Assembly (NCBI GenBank): GCA_964475985.1
Contig: CAYYYP010000009.1
Location: 1 to 64,000 of the forward strand
DNA: 64,000 nt
From: CAYYYP01 sp964475985
GTDB taxonomy: Bacteria; Bdellovibrionota; UBA1018; CAYHWW01
Direction: 5' to 3'
Shown here: in pieces, positions 45,207 through 55,030 of the stretch
Layout: the number at the start of each line of letters is the position of its first letter
Numbering within the stretch: the stretch's first letter is position 1
Translations under genes and position numbers: made by a program
The notes under the pieces: generated by a model
The model's input: only the letters and a program-made list of their open reading frames with translations
What the model was told of the DNA's origin: nothing
The model's database searches: none

Positions 45207-46892
45207 TTAGAGCTTAGCCTCGGCCACATCCAATTCAAGCCTTGGCGCTAAGGGCTGGGGCGCGCCAAGCAGGAAATTTTTACCCTCAAACTCGATAAGG
45301 CTAAGCCCCAGTTCGTCAAACCGAGCGGCAAAACTTTTTTGAAAAGCATGACCCTGCTTCCAACCATGACCACCGCTTGCGATACCTAAACCAATTTGAT
45401 TTAAAATTTTCTCAGAAAAATCGGGCACCACCGGCCAAAGTCCCAGAGCCAAAGAATGAATGCCCGCGATGATATCGGAAATCACCACGGCGAGAACTGC
45501 CTTAAGGCTCTCATCGTTCGCGGCCTGTTTCGCCAATGCCCAAGGTTTTGTTTCGTCGATGAATTTATTCAGTGACATGGAGAATGCCTGAAGGGCATTG
45601 CAATATCCCATGGTGTTAAAATCTAGAACAGACTTTTGTAGAAGCTCCCCCTCACGCCCTAAAATTTCCTGCATGCGATCCCACACTGAAGCAAGGCCTG
45701 GAAACTTAGCAAGATAAGCCACCCGCTCAGCCGAGCCCTCCGGAAAAATGCTAACTTTCCCCTGCCAATCCGGAAAATATTTATGAGTCATGCTCACCAC
45801 ACGGTTCACGAGGTTGCCCATATTATTTGCAAGGTCAGCGTTGCACTTCGTGACTAAGTCTTCGTCGGAGTAATTGCCATCCCCTTCAAAAACATTTGCC
45901 GAAAGCAAATACCAACGCAAACTATTGACCCCATAATCCTTCATAACTGCATCGGGGGTCACGAGATTTCCCCGGCTTTTGCTCATCTTTTCGCCTTTGT
46001 AGTGCAGCCAACCGTGGGCCCTTACGCTCTTTGGCAAGGGCACGGGCTTACCGCCATCGCCATGGGTAGAAAGCAACATTGCTGGCCAGTACACGCAGTG
46101 AAACCGCGTAATATCTTTGCCAATCACATGCACATCACACGGCCAAAATTTTTCAAAAAGTTTTTCATCGCTCAAATATCCCACGGCCGACAGATAATTG
46201 ATAAGCGCGTCGTACCACACGTAAATCACGTGCTCCGGATCCCAAGGCACCGGCACACCAAACTTGAAGGACGTACGGGAAACGGAAAAATCCCGAAGCC
46301 CAGATTTTACAAATTCCTTAATTTCCTGCGCTCGAGAATCGGGCTTTAAGAACCCACCCTCCAGCAAAGTTTCAATTTCCTTTTGATAAGCACTCAGTTT
46401 GAAAAAATAATTTTCTTCCGACACCAACCTTAAATTGGTTTTGTGGGTGGGGCATTGGCCAGCCAAAGCATCTTTTTCGGTATAAAAACTCTCACAAGAA
46501 TCACAGTAGTGACCATCGTACTTCTGTTTGTAAATGTCGCCCTTCTCGTAGGCTCTAGTAATAAGATTTTTACAAACCGCTACATGATCCGCATCCGAAG
46601 TACGGATGAAGCGATCAAAACTTACCTGCATCTCGGCCATGGTTTTTAAGATGTCACTTGCCATGAGGTCACAATAGCTTTGGGGGTCCATCCCTTTAGC
46701 GAGCGCCGCTTTTTCTACGTTTTGACTGTGCTCATCCAAGCCCGTGGAAAAAAATACTGGTTTTCCCAACATGCGTTGTGCCCTTGCCACCATGTCGGCA
46801 GCGAGCACCTCCCAGGCAAATCCTACATGCATACGATTGTTCGGATAGGCAATGGCGGTGGAGAGGTAAAATCCTTTTTGATCCTTTTGCAT
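45207..46892 (-). CDS. metG: methionyl-tRNA synthetase
   Basis: This class I synthetase charges tRNA-Met. The start ATG at 46892 places FYLSTAIAYPN, the usual N-terminus, near the front; an open frame runs further to 46934 without family resemblance. The HIGH-equivalent is MHVG, DEHSQNVE and a zinc-binding CDSC ... CPTH segment follow, and KMSKSRGN is the second signature. At about 561 residues it is the shorter MetG form without the C-terminal tRNA-binding domain. It is divergent from the pseudo-receiver gene at 46964. Confidence 0.96.
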   Translation of the reverse strand: MQKDQKGFYLSTAIAYPNNRMHVGFAWEVLAADMVARAQRMLGKPVFFSTGLDEHSQNVEKAALAKGMDPQSYCDLMASDILKTMAEMQVSFDRFIRTSDADHVAVCKNLITRAYEKGDIYKQKYDGHYCDSCESFYTEKDALAGQCPTHKTNLRLVSEENYFFKLSAYQKEIETLLEGGFLKPDSRAQEIKEFVKSGLRDFSVSRTSFKFGVPVPWDPEHVIYVWYDALINYLSAVGYLSDEKLFEKFWPCDVHVIGKDITRFHCVYWPAMLLSTHGDGGKPVPLPKSVRAHGWLHYKGEKMSKSRGNLVTPDAVMKDYGVNSLRWYLLSANVFEGDGNYSDEDLVTKCNADLANNMGNLVNRVVSMTHKYFPDWQGKVSIFPEGSAERVAYLAKFPGLASVWDRMQEILGREGELLQKSVLDFNTMGYCNALQAFSMSLNKFIDETKPWALAKQAANDESLKAVLAVVISDIIAGIHSLALGLWPVVPDFSEKILNQIGLGIASGGHGWKQGHAFQKSFAARFDELGLSLIEFEGKNFLLGAPQPLAPRLELDVAEAKL

Positions 46893-46963
46893 GATTCTAC
46901 TATGGCATAGCCAGGTAATTCTTGCCCACAGCAATTTCTTAGGAAATCTACCGAAGAAAACAC

Positions 46964-49639
46964 GTGGCCGAACCTATTTCTAACAACCTCAAAGATATGA
47001 TCGAAGATTCACCCGAATTTGACCCGCGGGCACAAATTATTTTCATCCATCCTTTGACCCCGTCCTTACAAAAACTCCTGGAATCCCTGAAGAAAGATCC
47101 TAATTCGAATCTCATCGAAGCGGGCAGCGCCATGGAAGCGATGCAAATCGCTCAGATGTATAAACCGTGTATCCTAACGGGCAGCATGACCCAGGATTCT
47201 GACATTGTAAAAATGTTCACTTTATTTGCGGGCCTCAAATCCGACATCAAAAACAATCACATCAAAACAATGTTGTTATCCGCGGTAAAGGATACTCGCA
47301 TCGTTAGAAAATTTTCCGACTTAGGCTGCACAGATTACATTTTTGAACCGGTTCCCATTCGGCAGCTCCTCCATAAATTCAGCCTGCAAATCCGCGCAAA
47401 CCGGGCGGCCCGCAAACAGCGCAATAACAAAGACATTGATTTAAAACGATTGGACCAAAAGCAATTCCAACGCAACAATCTTAACCAGGAAAATGCGGCG
47501 AATTTACGAGAACTTGCCGCCAATGAAGTAGAACAGGATTGCTGGATTACCCGGGGAAAACCGAGGCTAATCGACGGAACCTGGAACGTGTCCATGATTG
47601 GTCCGCCCACCCATGAAGGAAGGTGGGAAAGGCATAACGATCAGATCTGGAAGTACGTGCCAAGTGATCCTAAAAGTCTTGGGCCCGAAAAGGGAAATTG
47701 GTATTTCTCAGGCCAAAAGCCAAGTTACTCAAGGCTTGAATGGCTTTTCAAGAGTGACGCACCAAAACTCTACTTCCAGGACGCAAAAGGAAAAATTCTA
47801 TTTTATAAGCTTAATCTTGCCGCTGACGAAAAACTGGAAATGGCTAAGGACTCAGCCATTGCCCAGCAACGATTGGCCGAAGAAAAAAGGCAAATTGAAG
47901 AGCTGGCAAATTCGGCTGAACCAGAATCGTCGCCAAATAAAAATAAAAAAGAAACATTGAGTCCTGACGAACACGTTTCAAATTCTAGCGATTCGGAAAA
48001 GGAAACGCCAGAGGATGAAACGGGGGAATCGAGCGATTCCGAATCCAATAATTTACAATATAAAAGTCTAAAGACAGAAAGCCAGGATAAGGCTAGTGCC
48101 CGTAAAAAAAGGAATCTAATTGAGGTCCCCCCGGGGGCCGAAGTAGATTCACCGGAAGCAAACGAAGATAACCCCGAAGAAAAAGCGCTAAAAAGAAAAC
48201 GAGCAAGTACGATTGTGGTGCCACCCGGCAAAGATCAGCCAAAGGCACCGGCCACCACAAGCCAAAGTCCAACTAATGACCCCTTAACTTCAAAAACTCA
48301 ATCTCCCAAATCTGCCGAAGAAGAACCAACGCAAAGGCCCATGGTACCTCCCGGCCAAATTGCCAAAAATTCCTCTTCCAAGAAAACAGCCGCCCATAAT
48401 GAAAAAGAAAACTCAGGCCCATCCAATGTTCCTAAATCTAATGATCCCACCGCAAATTCTAGTTCCGGGCCTAACCAAACTCCTGCCAAATTTTCAAAAA
48501 AGGACCGCGCTGTTAGAGCGGATGGTGATTCACTTCAGGATCAGGAACCTGACCCTGAAAAGCAAAGGAGAGGCTTAGACCAAAGAAACTTTTTGCAAAA
48601 AAAGGATTCAGAGAAAGGTCCAAACCCGGGAAACACTCGGCCTAAGGTCAACGATCAGCCCACCTTAAACAGAAAAAACTCCGAAGAAAATGGCGATGAG
48701 AACCAGCCTCTGAAGTCAAAAAATTTCCTAAAGAAAAAAAGTATCGAGGAAAAAAACCAAAGCCACTCTGAAGATGCCACCAACGCGAGTTCTAGGGAAA
48801 ATAAGGGCCAAGGCCCAAGCACCGACCCTAACGCATCGAAGGTAAGGCAGCCAAGCGCAAACCATCTCGAAAGAAAAGCGAATGGTTCCGGACCTGATGT
48901 CGCCGGTGCATCCCGGAAGCAAAACGAAACGATCAAAAAAAATCTGGCGGACAATAACGGTAATCCAGAAAACACGCCCAACCCAAATAAAGCCGCTGCA
49001 AAGCAAGCCCCAAAAAGGAAAACTAGAGAGGCCTCGGAGGGCTCTCCAACTATTGGAGAAACTGAAGGATCAGCCGGTGACAACTTTCAAGCAGACGATG
49101 AGGATTCGCCGCTAACCCCCGAAGAAACCTCACCGGTCTCGACCGATTTATTATCAAAAGACGAGCAGACTCTACTGACCAAAGAAGATTTCTCCGTTGA
49201 ATTTGATCCCAGTGCAGCGGAACCGTTAAATGCATCCGAAACCTTACCCCCCTTAGTTTTGCTTATGAAAATCACCGATTTATTAACTCAGCGAAATCTC
49301 CCGCTGGAGCAGCTCACCGAAAAAATCTTCAAAATCCTTTTTCAGGAACTGAAAAAAATTTATCGCAGCCCTAAACTTTTTTTATTGCAAGCAGACTCTA
49401 CTCTACAATTGGCATTTCCACCCTCCCCTGCTTTAACCCCCGGACGCCCCGTGGCATTGAGTGCAATCCATAAAATTTTCCCCCTCTCGGTATCCGATAA
49501 GTCTTCGGGCTTCCTGTGCCTAGAACTGAATGGCCCCCAAATGGATCCAGCGGAACTTGCAAAATACCGCGTGGTAGCACTGGGCCTGTTATCATTAATG
49601 CAATGCCTCACGGTCAAAAACCCGGCAAAAGCTGCCTAA
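46964..49639 (+). CDS. pseudo-receiver protein with long disordered linker
   Basis: This 891-residue cytoplasmic protein has three parts. Residues about 20-150 have a receiver-like fold pattern, but the phospho-Asp position reads LTGSM instead of an Asp motif and the conserved Lys is replaced (IFEPVP), so phosphorylation is unlikely. Residues about 180-275 form a compact Trp-rich domain (RLEWLFKSDAPKLYF). Some 420 residues of charged, Ser/Asn/Lys-rich low-complexity sequence then contain three spaced VPPG motifs. The last ~140 residues may be a GAF-like fold. The start is a GTG. The HD-GYP gene follows after 47 nt, suggesting a signalling pair. Confidence 0.65.
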   Translation: MAEPISNNLKDMIEDSPEFDPRAQIIFIHPLTPSLQKLLESLKKDPNSNLIEAGSAMEAMQIAQMYKPCILTGSMTQDSDIVKMFTLFAGLKSDIKNNHIKTMLLSAVKDTRIVRKFSDLGCTDYIFEPVPIRQLLHKFSLQIRANRAARKQRNNKDIDLKRLDQKQFQRNNLNQENAANLRELAANEVEQDCWITRGKPRLIDGTWNVSMIGPPTHEGRWERHNDQIWKYVPSDPKSLGPEKGNWYFSGQKPSYSRLEWLFKSDAPKLYFQDAKGKILFYKLNLAADEKLEMAKDSAIAQQRLAEEKRQIEELANSAEPESSPNKNKKETLSPDEHVSNSSDSEKETPEDETGESSDSESNNLQYKSLKTESQDKASARKKRNLIEVPPGAEVDSPEANEDNPEEKALKRKRASTIVVPPGKDQPKAPATTSQSPTNDPLTSKTQSPKSAEEEPTQRPMVPPGQIAKNSSSKKTAAHNEKENSGPSNVPKSNDPTANSSSGPNQTPAKFSKKDRAVRADGDSLQDQEPDPEKQRRGLDQRNFLQKKDSEKGPNPGNTRPKVNDQPTLNRKNSEENGDENQPLKSKNFLKKKSIEEKNQSHSEDATNASSRENKGQGPSTDPNASKVRQPSANHLERKANGSGPDVAGASRKQNETIKKNLADNNGNPENTPNPNKAAAKQAPKRKTREASEGSPTIGETEGSAGDNFQADDEDSPLTPEETSPVSTDLLSKDEQTLLTKEDFSVEFDPSAAEPLNASETLPPLVLLMKITDLLTQRNLPLEQLTEKIFKILFQELKKIYRSPKLFLLQADSTLQLAFPPSPALTPGRPVALSAIHKIFPLSVSDKSSGFLCLELNGPQMDPAELAKYRVVALGLLSLMQCLTVKNPAKAA

Positions 49640-49686
49640 TTTTCGGCAAAAATTAGCGCTTATCTTCGCGTAAACGCAATCTGCTT

Positions 49687-51066
49687 TTGCTCGTCCAGAC
49701 TTTTGTCGATGAAACCACTGAGGTGCTATCTCAGGTGGCAAAAGTCGGGAATTTAAAACTCTATTTGGAAATCGACATCGACGAGTTGCGGGAAGGCGAG
49801 ACCATTCCGTTTTCGTTGCATTTTCATTTGCCATTAAATGACCGAGTGGTGTGCCTCAAACGTCGAAACTCCCTCATTGAACCAGGATTCATCCAGAAGT
49901 TTAAACAAAAAGGTTTTACATCCTTATTGATTCAAGAAACGGATGAAGAAATCCTAAAAGAATATTTAGTCAATGCGGATGCCGCGGCCATAAACTCCGA
50001 TGCAGCAAATGCAGATGCCCCGACTGCCACCGCAGACGGATTCAACGCAGCGGCTCCGGATTTGCTTACCGCTTCCCTGGATATTCTCGGTAAACGCAGC
50101 GAAAACTCTGAAGACCTCCTTCACCTACCAAAAGTAGAAGTTCCAGAACTTGAAAAACAAATTGTTACCGACGAAGCAGAACTTCCAACGCTCACGCCAG
50201 AAGTGACCCTGCCCTTAAGTTCAATTTATGAACCGGAACCACAGCCCGCCGCCGGTGTGAACGCCGATCTTGACCTGTCGGCCGAGCAAGCATCACGTCT
50301 CAAACAAGCTCTGCAAGGGATGAGTGCCCCGAACACGCAGACCCGCGGTAAATCACTTAAGGAACTTAAGTCCCTCGCCAAGGAAGTGATCCTCGCCGAC
50401 GAACGCCCGAGCAGTATATTTAGCCAGCTTTGGCAGGAAGTCGTAGATGCCGATGAAGCCGGTCACTGCGGAAATGTAGCAACCTTTAGTGTCCTTTTTT
50501 CCATGGCCCTAGGCCACCGGGACCGCGAAATTTTAAAAGACGTAGCTTTTGCCGGACTAGTCCACGATATTGGATTAACGCAGGTGGACAGGAATGTGGT
50601 TTTAGCCCCATCAAAAGAAAATGCCTCCCCTGCCCTGCAAGCACACGTTTCCCAAACTTTATTTTTGTTAACGCAGCTTGCTATAACTCCGCCGCCACGG
50701 TCTGTAACTTTTATTTTACAGCATCATGAAAAATTCGACGGAACGGGATACCCTAAGAAGGTCAAAAATTGGGATATCCAAGAGCTCTCCCAATCCCTAA
50801 GCATGGCCGATCTTTTTGATGACATGTTCCATGGCGGCTTTGACGGTAAAGAACGCACCATAACTGAAGCCTTCCGAGATCTGATGATTCTGGAGAAAAG
50901 TAAAATTTTTCCTCAACATTACAATCCTGATCTTTTTGTTCGTTTAGTCCAGTGGATTCAGAACCAGACCCAAGAATTAGTCCTTGATGAAGCACTGAAT
51001 ATCATTGAAGAAAGCTTAGCCGGAACAATAGTAAAGCAATTTAATCCGGAGAAAAAAGCCGCCTAA
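49687..51066 (+). CDS. HD-GYP domain protein (predicted cyclic-di-GMP phosphodiesterase)
   Basis: This 459-residue protein has an N-terminal domain of the kind often preceding HD-GYP domains (LYLEIDIDEL ... GFTSLLIQ), a Pro/Asp/Ala-rich linker (about residues 98-200) and an HD-GYP domain (about 255-455). Metal-binding and signature motifs include VHDIGL, a later His, HHEKFDGTGYP and MADLFDDM. Such domains hydrolyse cyclic di-GMP, so activity is plausible though not proven. The start at 49687 is a TTG with weak context. It follows the pseudo-receiver gene by 47 nt and ends before a bidirectional terminator at 51178. Confidence 0.85.
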   Translation: MLVQTFVDETTEVLSQVAKVGNLKLYLEIDIDELREGETIPFSLHFHLPLNDRVVCLKRRNSLIEPGFIQKFKQKGFTSLLIQETDEEILKEYLVNADAAAINSDAANADAPTATADGFNAAAPDLLTASLDILGKRSENSEDLLHLPKVEVPELEKQIVTDEAELPTLTPEVTLPLSSIYEPEPQPAAGVNADLDLSAEQASRLKQALQGMSAPNTQTRGKSLKELKSLAKEVILADERPSSIFSQLWQEVVDADEAGHCGNVATFSVLFSMALGHRDREILKDVAFAGLVHDIGLTQVDRNVVLAPSKENASPALQAHVSQTLFLLTQLAITPPPRSVTFILQHHEKFDGTGYPKKVKNWDIQELSQSLSMADLFDDMFHGGFDGKERTITEAFRDLMILEKSKIFPQHYNPDLFVRLVQWIQNQTQELVLDEALNIIEESLAGTIVKQFNPEKKAA

Positions 51067-51177
51067 AATTATTTTACGCTTCGCAACAAAAACCGTGCGC
51101 GTCTGCCTTGCTGTGATAAGACTTTCCACATCGATTCCTCCTTAAGTTGCGTAAAAAAAGATTGGAATCGGTGAAAA

Positions 51178-51212
51178 AGCACCCCGCAAAATCTGCGGGG
51201 TGCTTTTTTTTT
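51178..51212. terminator. bidirectional intrinsic terminator
   Basis: An 11 bp perfect stem (AGCACCCCGCA at 51178-51188 with its complement at 51194-51204) surrounds a 5 nt loop and is followed by a run of eight or more T on the plus strand. On the minus strand the stem is followed by a T-run from the A-tract at 51174-51178. It lies between the HD-GYP gene and the convergent small secreted protein and would terminate both. Confidence 0.93.
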
Positions 51213-51223
51213 AGGTTTTGTCC

Positions 51224-51760
51224 TTAAGTACCATTTGGATCACAAGCGATACCTTGGCGAGTGAGGGCCTCGCAAACGGCTTGCTTAATGTATTGTTCAT
51301 TGCGGCTCTGGGCATCCCGGTCAATGCATTCCAAATTATTCACCATGAGATCAAGCATGCTGAGCGCGACGTGCCCACCCTGTAAAGTGATCGCTAACGG
51401 CGTAGCGATCCCACTGCAGATCAAACCAATCTGGGCAATACCGGCCGTGATGTGAATCACCGTCAACGATGCTTGGAGCACTTGCTTGTCGGTACACGAC
51501 AAAGTTTTTGATTGCTCAATGGCCGCATCCACCGGGTCTTGAGAATACTGGTCTTGAGTCATCCAGTGACTAATGCCACCTCCTTGCTCGCACTCCTGCA
51601 CTCGGCTTACGGAAAATGTCGCGCTTCCGGGCCCTGGATACACATCACCTACGGAAATGTCAGCGTTTGCTGTAGGGCTTAGAAGACAGGTGCCAAAAAT
51701 GAGGACACCTACAACGGATATCAGACTCACCATTTTTAATTTTTTACGATCTTCGCTCAT
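51224..51760 (-). CDS. hypothetical secreted protein (178 aa)
   Basis: The first ~33 residues form a signal peptide (basic RKKLK, hydrophobic LISVVGVLIFGTCLL, ANADI cleavage). The mature part has a hydrophobic segment (IHITAGIAQIGLICSGIA) that may be a membrane helix, and several cysteines toward the C-terminus. No family is recognised. It is followed by the terminator at 51178-51212 and lies about 120 nt upstream of the end of the M16 peptidase operon on the same strand. Confidence 0.65.
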   Translation of the reverse strand: MSEDRKKLKMVSLISVVGVLIFGTCLLSPTANADISVGDVYPGPGSATFSVSRVQECEQGGGISHWMTQDQYSQDPVDAAIEQSKTLSCTDKQVLQASLTVIHITAGIAQIGLICSGIATPLAITLQGGHVALSMLDLMVNNLECIDRDAQSRNEQYIKQAVCEALTRQGIACDPNGT

Positions 51761-51881
51761 GACTGATTGCTCTCCTTTATTAAGGGGCAGTTAAGGGTAA
51801 GCGTCACCTCACCCTCACTGCCCTTGGCTTTTGAAAAGGCCAAGTGAGCAACTTCAATGCCACGAACTTTAAACCTGAGTT

Positions 51882-53492
51882 CTACTCGTAAATGCTTTCT
51901 GATTTTATGGTTTGTGTCTCATCGGCTTTGCCATAGGGAACTTTAAATTTCTGAATGAGCGCATCCTCGCGTTTGATCTCCGGCGACTTCTCAACTCCCG
52001 CAGGATAATGGATGCTGCATTCCGGCGCAGAAATTTCCTTTAAAAAACGTGAGGGGTCCGGCGTCACTACTACCGCACTCATGCTTTCATCCAAATTCGT
52101 TTGAGGAAAATGTCGCCGAACGGCCGCTTGTACCTCCTGAAACTTCAGCTTGCGAATTTTACTCTGAAGGCGGGAAAGATTTTTTGCGGGCAAACCATAA
52201 AAAACAGAATCCATTTCAAATCCCAAATTTCGATCTAGCCCTAAAGCCAGAAGCGGAACGGCTCCCACTAAATGCTTTTGCGTATCTTTGAACTCTTGAG
52301 GCGTCAGACCTTGTTTAGAAAAACTCTCAACCTCACCAAAAACTTGCCTAAAAGCAAAACATGCATTTTCAAGGGAGGTCGGCCTTACCCAAACGGTAAA
52401 CGCCTGTTTGCGCCTAGCCACATGGACAGGAGTGATAAGGTGCGTTCCGCCGTCCGGAAGTTCTTCAATGTAAGAATAGGTTCCATAGTTTAGGCCTCGC
52501 TCTTCCCGTACCACTTGCATGAGCCTACCCACAAAAACCCGGTGTTTGCCTAAACCTTGGCTTGCCAGATAAAGCGCCGGGAAATCCGGATGCCCGCGCG
52601 TAACTGAAATCGGCATGCCAAAGTGCATGCCTACAGCTTCAAACGGACCCTCCACCAATTGCATTTTTACGGCGGGAGCCTTCTTTGCGACGCTGGTCTC
52701 GACCCTTGACTCCGGAACCGATTTTTTTGGGTGCTGAGATTTGATGATGGCAATCTGTTCAATCAAGTTTTTTAGTTTGCCTTCAGATTCCGCATTCAAA
52801 TTACCAGCGACACCCACGACTAACTTTGCCGATAAAAAACTGTTTAGATAATATTCCTGAATGCGATCCAATTTCAAATGAGCTACAGCTTTGGCCCGGC
52901 CAAAAGTTGAGTGTCCGTAACCACGCCATTCAGGGGTCGCGGCATTCATGGCCATTAAATTTTCTAACGCCTGCTTGCCCAGCTCTTCCTGGTCCTCCCG
53001 GGGCGCCCTTCGCTCAAGGTCTTCCGTAAGCTCGGTTTTGAGCCGCTCAAACTCTTGCGGATCAAAGGCTGGAGCCAGCATAATTTGGGAAAGCACGCCT
53101 ATAATTTCTGAGCAGTGGGAAGTTTCGCAAATTAACTTTAATGTGGTTTGATCTCTCCTCACCGAAACTTGTACGTCGGCTGCCAGGGGATAAAAATATT
53201 CTTCAATGGCGTGGCGCCCCCTTGCCGGAAGTTTTTCCTTACCTAAACTTAATTCCTTAACCCCACCTTCACGAAGCAAGGCCGCCATTAAAAAGGTAAT
53301 TCCTTCTTCACCCTGGGGATCGGCCGCGGAACCCGTCTCAAACGTGAGGTGTACGGCAGCTAGCGGAAGTTGTTTGGTAGGAAGCCTTACCCACTGAATG
53401 TCCGTAGCAAAAACGGCAGTGCTGAAAAAACTCAGGAATAGAATATTAAGCTTCACGAAGGTCCCCATAGTTTTCATTTTATTCATTTTCAT
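51882..53492 (-). CDS. M16-family peptidase-like protein, non-catalytic subunit
   Basis: This 536-residue exported protein has the M16 (pitrilysin/MPP) fold pattern: FETGSAADPQGEEGITFLMAALLREGG replaces the active HxxEH helix. It resembles the non-catalytic partner of paired M16 proteases. A signal peptide is present (LNILFLSFFSTAVFA). The gene overlaps the upstream M16 gene by 4 nt (53489-53492), so the two are probably translated together and form a heterodimer, as in bacterial paired M16 proteins. Substrates are unknown. Confidence 0.88.
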   Translation of the reverse strand: MKMNKMKTMGTFVKLNILFLSFFSTAVFATDIQWVRLPTKQLPLAAVHLTFETGSAADPQGEEGITFLMAALLREGGVKELSLGKEKLPARGRHAIEEYFYPLAADVQVSVRRDQTTLKLICETSHCSEIIGVLSQIMLAPAFDPQEFERLKTELTEDLERRAPREDQEELGKQALENLMAMNAATPEWRGYGHSTFGRAKAVAHLKLDRIQEYYLNSFLSAKLVVGVAGNLNAESEGKLKNLIEQIAIIKSQHPKKSVPESRVETSVAKKAPAVKMQLVEGPFEAVGMHFGMPISVTRGHPDFPALYLASQGLGKHRVFVGRLMQVVREERGLNYGTYSYIEELPDGGTHLITPVHVARRKQAFTVWVRPTSLENACFAFRQVFGEVESFSKQGLTPQEFKDTQKHLVGAVPLLALGLDRNLGFEMDSVFYGLPAKNLSRLQSKIRKLKFQEVQAAVRRHFPQTNLDESMSAVVVTPDPSRFLKEISAPECSIHYPAGVEKSPEIKREDALIQKFKVPYGKADETQTIKSESIYE

Positions 53493-54889
53493 TGCCCCAC
53501 CAATTCCACAATGGTTCGGCCTTCTGGCTTAAGGTAAGTGTTCGCGAACTGCACGACGTCACCTTTAGTTAATAAACTTATCTTATTTAGTGCACGATCC
53601 AATACACCTAAGTCCCGCTCAAATGTAACAAACCAGGCGATCTGGCCAGCCAAACGATCGGGCGCCGAAAACCACCCTACTTTGGCGTAATTCAAAATTC
53701 TTTCCTTGGTGCGCCTTAACCGACCTTCATCTACCTTACCTTGGCGAAGGTCCTCAAAGGCCTCGAGAATTCCATTTTGAATTTCCTCCATATGGCCTTC
53801 GCCTTTTTTAGACAGCCTGACCTGTATGACCCAAAGATCAGGATCCACCGTTTCACGATGCCCAGAATCCACGGAGTCGATCCACTGTTTTTCAAACCGA
53901 AACTTCTGTTGAAAAGGGCTGGTTTCGGAAAAAAGCATCTCAGAAAGCACATCCATCACGGCCCCCTCCGGGCGGCTGGTACGAAACTCCGGCACCTTAA
54001 AACCCACGGCAAAACGCTGGGCTGTGAGTTTCTCTAGTTCCACCTTGGCTTTGAGCGGACCTTTTTGTTCAGGCTCCTTTGGTGAATCCTCAATCTTCGT
54101 TGCAGGCTCTTTCCAATTTCCAAAATATTTTTTGACTAGGCTTAAGCTTTTTTCAAAATCCACATCCCCCACCAGCACGATGGAAGTATTAGATGGCCGG
54201 TAAAACTTCTTAAAGAAGGGCCACACATCTTTGTAGCGATTAGGGAATTCTAAAATGTCGGCTTTATATCCCATGGTCGTATGCCCATAGGGGTGATTAT
54301 GAAAGGCCGTTTGCCGAATCATTTCCTCCAGTTGAAACTCCGGCTGAGCTACATCCTTGTGATACTCACCTAGAACGGCGCCCGCTTCATCCTTCAGAAG
54401 TTTCTCTGAGAAAAACAAATTCTGAAATCGGTCGCCCTCGATCTCGAGCACCTTATCCAAATAAATTTTAGCTACCGTTCCATGATAATTCGTAACATCG
54501 TAGGACGTCCAAGCGCTTTCTTCACTTCCAATAAGAACGAAGTCGCGCTTGAGCTGCACGTGGGTGCGTTTTTTTGTACCCCGGAACATGAGATGCTCAA
54601 AAAAGTGCGCAAATCCCGTTTTTCCTTTTTCCGTTTCGTTGCGGGAACCCACCCGGACGGGGATTTCGTAAGCAATCACGCCTGGAGAGGGGTATTTGAC
54701 CATGTAAACTCGAAGGCCGTTGGCAAGAACTTCCTCCCTATGCGGAAGGGACAATATGCGCGCGGCAAGAGCGTCCGGGGTGAAAATGAACGCTAAGGCA
54801 ATCTGGAATTTAAGCAGAAAAAAAACTAAATTTTTATTAAACTTAAAGAACCCACTGATCAGCCGAGTTTGAAGTTTTTGAAGCATCAT
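53489..54889 (-). CDS. M16-family zinc metallopeptidase, catalytic subunit
   Basis: This 466-residue exported protein has the inverted zinc motif HFFEH at residues 95-99 in a GKTGFAHFFEHLMFRGT context, and a downstream Glu in the KDEAGAVLGEYHKD helix. The N-terminal ~42 residues are a signal-like hydrophobic segment. It therefore supplies the catalytic site for the paired subunit encoded 4 nt overlapping downstream. The product probably degrades small peptides in the periplasm. It is divergent from the pyruvate dehydrogenase-like gene. Confidence 0.92.
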   Translation of the reverse strand: MMLQKLQTRLISGFFKFNKNLVFFLLKFQIALAFIFTPDALAARILSLPHREEVLANGLRVYMVKYPSPGVIAYEIPVRVGSRNETEKGKTGFAHFFEHLMFRGTKKRTHVQLKRDFVLIGSEESAWTSYDVTNYHGTVAKIYLDKVLEIEGDRFQNLFFSEKLLKDEAGAVLGEYHKDVAQPEFQLEEMIRQTAFHNHPYGHTTMGYKADILEFPNRYKDVWPFFKKFYRPSNTSIVLVGDVDFEKSLSLVKKYFGNWKEPATKIEDSPKEPEQKGPLKAKVELEKLTAQRFAVGFKVPEFRTSRPEGAVMDVLSEMLFSETSPFQQKFRFEKQWIDSVDSGHRETVDPDLWVIQVRLSKKGEGHMEEIQNGILEAFEDLRQGKVDEGRLRRTKERILNYAKVGWFSAPDRLAGQIAWFVTFERDLGVLDRALNKISLLTKGDVVQFANTYLKPEGRTIVELVGQ

Positions 54890-55030
54890 GATGCTGATTA
54901 AAGCACAGAATTTTTTGCCTAGCCAAAGAACTTCTTGCGCTTGATGGAACAGAAATCTTTCCGCGAATTTTTCCTCCTCTTCTCAGATCGGCCAGTATAT
55001 AACCACCCTACTTATAAGGAACTGCCATTC

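Noticed and set aside
47900..49200. Several long minus-strand frames opposite the disordered linker
   Set aside because: They are complements of low-complexity Ser/Lys/Glu codons and show no independent coding signal.
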